Assembly: GCF_001984065.1 (NCBI RefSeq)
Contig: NZ_LYVP01000012.1
Location: 30,463 to 94,462 of the forward strand
Length of the DNA stretch: 64,000 nt
Direction of reading: 5' to 3'
Origin: Pseudomonas sp. KK4
GTDB taxonomy: Bacteria; Pseudomonadota; Gammaproteobacteria; Pseudomonadales; Pseudomonadaceae
Made by a program: the position numbers and the translations under genes. Positions 59,706 through 64,000 of the stretch are shown here, piece by piece. The notes under the pieces were generated by a model. The model worked only from the letters and a program-made list of their open reading frames with translations. It was not told the DNA's origin and searched no databases. Numbering within the stretch: the stretch's first letter is position 1; each line of letters opens with the position of its first letter.

Positions 59706-60509
59706 TCAGGCAAGGGGCGCTTTGTCGGGCTCAAAACCCATCCGCCAGCTCACCGCACGACTGGCCGTCAGCAAGCGTTTCGCCGCAGGGCCGTCTTCGT
59801 CGGCATGAAACAGCGACGTCGGCCCCACCACCGTCAACACCGCCACGACATTGCCCATCGCGTTGAACACCGGTGCCGACAGGGCATCCACACCCGGCAT
59901 CAGCAAGCCATGCACGTGGTGCAGGCCGCGTCCGCGAATCTGCTCGCACATCGTGGCATAGGCCTGATCGTCCGCCAGCGCGTGGGCACTGTGGGCCTGC
60001 AATTCCTGCTCACGCAGCTCCACGGTTTCGCGCCTGGGCAAATAAGCGCCAAACACCAACCCCGTCGAAGAACTGAGCAATGGCAATACCGAGCCCAACT
60101 GCGTCACCACCGTGACCGCCCGCACCGCCGGCTCGATGCGGACCACAGTCGCACCCTGGTTGCCCCACACCGCCAGGAAGCAGGTTTCGTTCAAGTCGTC
60201 GCGCAGTTCGGCCAGTGGCAGGGCGGCGACTTTCAGCACGTCCATACTGTTAAGTGCTGCCAGCCCCACGCGCAGGGCTTCGCGGCCCAGGCCGTAATGG
60301 TTGGTCGCCGGATTCTGCTCGGCAAAGCCACTGGCGATCAGCGCCTGCAAATAGCGATGCACCTTGCTTGCCGGCATCTGCACGTGTTCGGCCAGGCGCG
60401 AGAGTGAGGTCGAAGGCGACAGCTCGGCCAGCGCCTTGAGGATGTCGGTGCCCACCTCGGCGGAGCGGACTTTCTGTTTACCGTTGCTGTCGCTGGCGGG
60501 CTTTTCCAT
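59706..60509 (-). CDS. hmgR: IclR-family repressor HmgR
   Basis: 267 aa. N-terminal winged HTH (about 20-80, SRLAEHVQMPASKVHRYLQA) and C-terminal effector domain (about 95-255). By homology and its place opposite hmgA-fahA-maiA it is HmgR, which represses homogentisate genes until homogentisate binds (known for P. putida). Its own promoter and the operator lie in the divergent gap, so it probably also represses itself. Confidence 0.93.
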   Translation of the reverse strand: MEKPASDSNGKQKVRSAEVGTDILKALAELSPSTSLSRLAEHVQMPASKVHRYLQALIASGFAEQNPATNHYGLGREALRVGLAALNSMDVLKVAALPLAELRDDLNETCFLAVWGNQGATVVRIEPAVRAVTVVTQLGSVLPLLSSSTGLVFGAYLPRRETVELREQELQAHSAHALADDQAYATMCEQIRGRGLHHVHGLLMPGVDALSAPVFNAMGNVVAVLTVVGPTSLFHADEDGPAAKRLLTASRAVSWRMGFEPDKAPLA

Positions 60510-60544
60510 GGTGGCGATGAGGGTTCCGAGGATGAATGGGCGTC

Positions 60545-60573
60545 TTTATAGCTTGACGGTCATTGCCAATCAA
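60545..60573 (-). promoter_or_regulatory. Predicted hmgR promoter
   Basis: On the minus strand TTGATT (60568-60573) and TATAAA (60545-60550) are 17 bp apart, a good sigma-70 match. The -35 end touches the operator listed next. Confidence 0.65.
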
Positions 60574-60591
60574 ATTACGTTATTCGTAATT
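60573..60591. promoter_or_regulatory. Candidate HmgR operator
   Basis: AATTACG (60573-60579), TTATT, CGTAATT (60585-60591): a perfect inverted repeat with a five-base centre, with another AATTACG half at 60593-60599. It sits between hmgR and hmgA. I recall that P. putida HmgR protects a 17-bp palindrome; the inner ATTACG-N5-CGTAAT unit is 17 bp. Confidence 0.7.
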
Positions 60592-60675
60592 GAATTACGA
60601 TAAAAACAATTTTGGCGGGCCTACACCTCTTCTCCAGAGCGATGGCCACGACCTGTTCTGTGTTCAGGAGGTTTC

Positions 60676-61980
60676 ATGAACCTTGATTCAACGTCGCCAG
60701 CGCTGGCCTATCAGTCGGGCTTCGGCAACGAATTCAGCAGCGAAGCGTTGCCCGGCGCCCTGCCGGTCGGCCAGAACTCCCCGCAAAAAGCCCCGTATGG
60801 CCTCTACACCGAGCTGTTTTCCGGCACCGCCTTCACCATGGCGCGCAGCGAAGCGCGGCGGACCTGGATGTACCGTATCCAGCCTTCGGCCAATCACCCG
60901 GCGTTCGTCAAACTGGAACGGCAACTGGCCGGCGGACCCTTGGGTGAAGTGACCCCCAATCGTCTGCGCTGGAATGCGTTGGACATGCCTTCCGAGCCGA
61001 CGGATTTCGTTGATGGCCTGGTCAGCATGGCTGCCAACTGCGCGGCGGATAAACCGGCCGGCATCAGCATCTACCAGTACCGCGCCAACCAGTCGATGGA
61101 ACGGGTGTTCTTCAATGCCGACGGCGAAATGTTGCTGGTGCCGCAAATGGGCCGCCTGCGCATCGCCACTGAACTCGGCGTGCTGGAACTGGCACCGCTG
61201 GAAATCGCCGTGCTGCCACGGGGCCTGAAATTCCGCATTGAATTGCTCGATGCGCAGGCCCGGGGCTACATCGCCGAGAACCACGGCGCACCGCTGCGCC
61301 TGCCGGACCTGGGGCCGATCGGCAGCAATGGCCTGGCCAATCCGCGGCACTTCCTGACCCCGGTGGCGCACTACGAACACCTCACGCAACCGACCACCCT
61401 GGTGCAGAAATTCCTCGGCCAGTTGTGGGGCACCGAACTCGATCACTCGCCCCTCAACGTTGTGGCCTGGCACGGCAACAACGTGCCGTATAAATATGAC
61501 CTGCGCCTGTTCAACACCATCGGCACTGTCAGCTTCGATCATCCGGACCCGTCGATCTTTACCGTCCTGACCTCGCCGACCAGCGTCCATGGCCTGGCCA
61601 ACCTCGATTTCGTGATCTTCCCGCCACGCTGGATGGTCGCCGAGAACACCTTCCGGCCGCCGTGGTTCCACCGCAACCTGATGAACGAATTCATGGGCCT
61701 GATCCAGGGCGAGTACGACGCCAAGGCCGAAGGTTTCGTCCCCGGCGGCGCCTCGCTGCACAGCTGCATGAGCGCCCACGGCCCGGATGGCGAGACCTGC
61801 ACCAAGGCGATCAACGCCGAGCTCAAGCCTGGGAAAATCGACAACACCATGGCCTTCATGTTCGAGACCAGCCAAGTGCTGCGCCCGAGCCGGTTCGCCC
61901 TCGAATGCCCACAACTGCAACCCAATTACGACGCCTGCTGGGCCACGCTGCCCGCGACTTTCGACCCGACCCGGAGATAA
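60676..61980 (+). CDS. hmgA: Homogentisate 1,2-dioxygenase HmgA
   Basis: 434 aa. Opens the homogentisate ring to maleylacetoacetate with Fe(II). Iron ligands by analogy to the human enzyme are His332 (PPWFHRN), Glu338 (NEFMGL) and His368 (SAHGPDG), with the same spacing of 6 and 30 residues. First gene of hmgA-fahA-maiA; the ATG follows AGGAGGTTTC. Confidence 0.98.
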   Translation: MNLDSTSPALAYQSGFGNEFSSEALPGALPVGQNSPQKAPYGLYTELFSGTAFTMARSEARRTWMYRIQPSANHPAFVKLERQLAGGPLGEVTPNRLRWNALDMPSEPTDFVDGLVSMAANCAADKPAGISIYQYRANQSMERVFFNADGEMLLVPQMGRLRIATELGVLELAPLEIAVLPRGLKFRIELLDAQARGYIAENHGAPLRLPDLGPIGSNGLANPRHFLTPVAHYEHLTQPTTLVQKFLGQLWGTELDHSPLNVVAWHGNNVPYKYDLRLFNTIGTVSFDHPDPSIFTVLTSPTSVHGLANLDFVIFPPRWMVAENTFRPPWFHRNLMNEFMGLIQGEYDAKAEGFVPGGASLHSCMSAHGPDGETCTKAINAELKPGKIDNTMAFMFETSQVLRPSRFALECPQLQPNYDACWATLPATFDPTRR

Positions 61981-61983
61981 CCC

Positions 61984-63288
61984 ATGACGCAGACTTCCAT
62001 CACTCGCAGCTGGGTTGCTTCGGCCAACGACCATGCCGATTTCCCGCTGCAGAACCTGCCGCTGGGGGTGTTCAGCATCAACGGTTCGGCGCCTCGCAGC
62101 GGCGTGGCCATCGGCGAACATATTTTCGATCTGCAGGCTGCGCTCGACGCCGGGCTGTTCGAAGGCGCGGCGAAAACCGCGGTCCAGGCCACCCGTGACG
62201 GCCAGCTCAATGCCTTCTTCGAACTGGGCCGTGAGGCACGTGTCGCGCTGCGCGAACGCTTGATCGAATTGCTCAAAGAGGGCAGCACCCTGCACGGCAA
62301 GATCGAAGCCCAGGGCAAAAAACTGCTGCCTCTGGCGGCTGATTGCCAGATGCATCTGCCCGCGAAAATCAACGACTACACCGACTTCTACGTCGGCATC
62401 GAACACGCGCAGAACGTCGGCAAACTGTTTCGTCCCGACAACCCCTTGCTGCCGAACTACAAGTACGTGCCGATCGGCTACCACGGCCGCGCCTCGACCA
62501 TTCGCCCATCAGGCACCGACGTGCGCCGCCCCAAGGGGCAGACCTTGCCGGCCGGCCAGAGCGAACCGACTTTCGGCCCCTGCGCGCGCCTGGACTACGA
62601 ACTGGAACTGGGCATCTGGATCGGCCAGGGCAACGAGATGGGCGACTCGATTGCCATCGGTGATGCCGCCGATCACATCGCCGGTTTCTGTCTGCTCAAC
62701 GACTGGTCCGCACGAGACATCCAGGCCTGGGAATACCAGCCGCTGGGGCCGTTCCTGTCGAAAAGCTTCATCACCAGCATTTCGCCCTGGGTGGTGACGG
62801 CCGAGGCACTGGCGCCGTTCCGTCGTGCCCAGGCTGCGCGCCCGGAAGGTGATCCGCAGCCGCTGCCGTACCTGTTCGATCAGCGCGATCAGGCCGAGGG
62901 TGGCTTCGACATCGAACTGGAGGTGCTGCTGCTGACCGAAGCCATGCGCGAACAGAACCTGCCAGCCCATCGCCTGACGTTGAGCAACGCCCAATACATG
63001 TACTGGACCGTGGCGCAAATGGTCGCGCACCACAGTGTCAACGGCTGCCAGTTGCAGGCCGGTGACCTGTTCGGGTCGGGCACTCTGTCGGGGCCGCAAA
63101 GCGGTCAGTTCGGCAGCCTGCTGGAAATCACCGAGGGCGGGAAGAAGCCGATCGAACTGGCCTCGGGCGAGGTGCGCAAGTTCCTCGAAGACGGCGACGA
63201 GATCATCCTGCGGGGCCGTTGCAGCCGCGAGGGTTTTGCCTCCATCGGTTTCGGTGAATGCCGCGGTAAAGTGTTGGCGGCGCGCTAA
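61984..63288 (+). CDS. fahA: Fumarylacetoacetase FahA
   Basis: 434 aa. Splits fumarylacetoacetate to fumarate and acetoacetate, the end of the pathway. N-terminal SH3-like domain (about 1-115), then the FAH domain with metal/catalytic segments INDYTDFYVGIEHA, LDYELELGIWIG and LNDWSARDIQAWEYQPLGPF. Three bases after hmgA, so co-translated. Confidence 0.97.
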   Translation: MTQTSITRSWVASANDHADFPLQNLPLGVFSINGSAPRSGVAIGEHIFDLQAALDAGLFEGAAKTAVQATRDGQLNAFFELGREARVALRERLIELLKEGSTLHGKIEAQGKKLLPLAADCQMHLPAKINDYTDFYVGIEHAQNVGKLFRPDNPLLPNYKYVPIGYHGRASTIRPSGTDVRRPKGQTLPAGQSEPTFGPCARLDYELELGIWIGQGNEMGDSIAIGDAADHIAGFCLLNDWSARDIQAWEYQPLGPFLSKSFITSISPWVVTAEALAPFRRAQAARPEGDPQPLPYLFDQRDQAEGGFDIELEVLLLTEAMREQNLPAHRLTLSNAQYMYWTVAQMVAHHSVNGCQLQAGDLFGSGTLSGPQSGQFGSLLEITEGGKKPIELASGEVRKFLEDGDEIILRGRCSREGFASIGFGECRGKVLAAR

Positions 63289-63300
63289 GGGGAGCGGAGC

Positions 63301-63936
63301 ATGGAACTCTATACCTACTACCGGTCGACCTCGTCGTACCGGGTACGCATCGCATTGGCGTTGAAGGGGCTGGATTACCAGGCGTTGCCGGTCAACCTGA
63401 TCGCGCCGGCCGGTGGCGAACATCGCCAGCCGGCCTACCTGGGCATCAACCCGCAAGGTCGCGTGCCGGCCTTGCGCACCGATGAAGGTGACCTGTTGAT
63501 CCAGTCACCGGCGATCATCGAGTACCTGGAGGAACGTTATCCACAGGTGCCGCTGCTGTCCAAAGACTTCGCCGCCCGCGCCCATGAGCGTGGCGTCGCG
63601 GCGCTGATCGGCTGCGATGTGCACCCGCTGCACAACGTCAGCGTGCTCAATCGGCTGCGGCAGTTGGGGCATGACGAGCCGCAGGTGGTCCAGTGGATCG
63701 GTCACTGGATCAGCCAAGGGCTGGCGGCAGTGGAGCAGTTGATTGGCGACCAAGGGTTTTGCTTTGGCAATGAGCCGGGCCTGGCGGACGTGTACCTGAT
63801 CCCTCAGTTGTACGCCGCCGAACGCTTCAACATTTCCCTTGAAGCCTACCCACGAATCTGCCGAGTGGCTGAGCTGGCGGCCAACCACCCGGCATTCATC
63901 AAGGCGCACCCGGCCAACCAGCCGGACACCCCTTAA
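63301..63936 (+). CDS. maiA: Maleylacetoacetate isomerase MaiA (zeta GST)
   Basis: 211 aa. Isomerises maleylacetoacetate to fumarylacetoacetate with glutathione. The zeta-class motif STSSYRVRIALALKGL and the GST C-terminal domain (about 90-205, including CDVHPLHNVSVLNRL) are present. Last gene of the operon; REP sequence follows. Confidence 0.97.
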   Translation: MELYTYYRSTSSYRVRIALALKGLDYQALPVNLIAPAGGEHRQPAYLGINPQGRVPALRTDEGDLLIQSPAIIEYLEERYPQVPLLSKDFAARAHERGVAALIGCDVHPLHNVSVLNRLRQLGHDEPQVVQWIGHWISQGLAAVEQLIGDQGFCFGNEPGLADVYLIPQLYAAERFNISLEAYPRICRVAELAANHPAFIKAHPANQPDTP

Positions 63937-63954
63937 AGCATCACCGCAACCCCC

Positions 63955-63984
63955 CTGTGGGAGCGGGCTTGCTCGCGAAGGCGG
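63955..63984 (+). repeat. REP sequence, cut by the window end
   Basis: CTGTGGGAGCGGGCTTGCTC and CGCGAAGGCGG match the left arm of the main REPIN family. The second arm, if present, lies beyond the window. Confidence 0.8.
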
Positions 63985-64000
63985 CAGCACATCCAGCCGC

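Noticed and set aside
60688..62484. A 598-codon minus-strand open frame over hmgA-fahA
   Set aside because: Antisense shadow of two well-identified catabolic genes; no recognisable domain.

Overview
The window looks like a chromosomal segment of a fluorescent pseudomonad (Pseudomonas fluorescens group). I infer this from GC-rich coding sequence, the gene order (mreCD-maf-rng-yhdP-tldD; ptsO-rapZ-ptsN-hpf-rpoN-lptBAC-kdsCD next to mlaFEDCB-ibaG-murA-hisGDC-algW; cysD-cysNC), and about ten copies of Pseudomonas REP/REPIN palindromes (cores such as GGGAGCGGGCTTGCTCGCGA). By eye I found no rRNA, tRNA, prophage, insertion sequence, CRISPR array or transposase. It is almost entirely housekeeping and catabolic chromosome.

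Layout. 1-12.5 kb: cell-shape genes (end of mreB, mreC, mreD), Maf nucleotide pyrophosphatase, RNase G, giant YhdP, a nitrilase-family amidase, and the tldD/pmbA protease pair with darP (yjgA) on the opposite strand between them. 12.6-19.7 kb, minus strand: kdsD-kdsC-lptC-lptA-lptB-rpoN-hpf-ptsN-rapZ-ptsO, combining Kdo synthesis, LPS export, sigma-54 and the nitrogen PTS. 19.9-28 kb, plus strand: mlaFEDCB phospholipid transport, ibaG, murA, then hisG, hisD, hisC. 28-34 kb: periplasmic protease AlgW, a Nif3-like protein, cysD-cysNC. 33-44 kb: an acyltransferase, pta, a DUF3565 protein, SlyD, glutathione peroxidase, a flavin oxidoreductase, a glycosyltransferase, CysZ, TrxB and a class III aminotransferase, with REPINs in most gaps.

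44-47 kb, minus strand: folM-folE-folX (tetrahydromonapterin synthesis), a DUF1244 protein and a HopJ-like protein. 47-50 kb holds the most distinctive locus: a MerR/LitR-type regulator without a recognisable cobalamin motif, a degenerate PilZ-like protein, and a short LOV blue-light receptor with a long C-terminal helix. It matches the PplR/SB-LOV light-response pair known from P. putida. 50-60 kb: a class II aldolase and an alpha/beta hydrolase, an SDR, a DUF1302/DUF1329 outer-envelope pair and a large MalT-like LuxR regulator. 59.7-64 kb: hmgR and divergent hmgA-fahA-maiA, the homogentisate branch of phenylalanine/tyrosine catabolism. That pathway begins with phenylalanine hydroxylase, whose pterin cofactor FolE/FolX/FolM are thought to supply.

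The points I rate highest: mreC appears to start at a rare ATT codon; the LOV/LitR/PilZ-like cluster; a clean inverted-repeat operator overlapping the hmgR promoter; paired inverted repeats before the DUF1302 gene; and a hairpin-plus-T-tract on the minus strand at 53.3 kb with no gene to serve, possibly the end of a small RNA.
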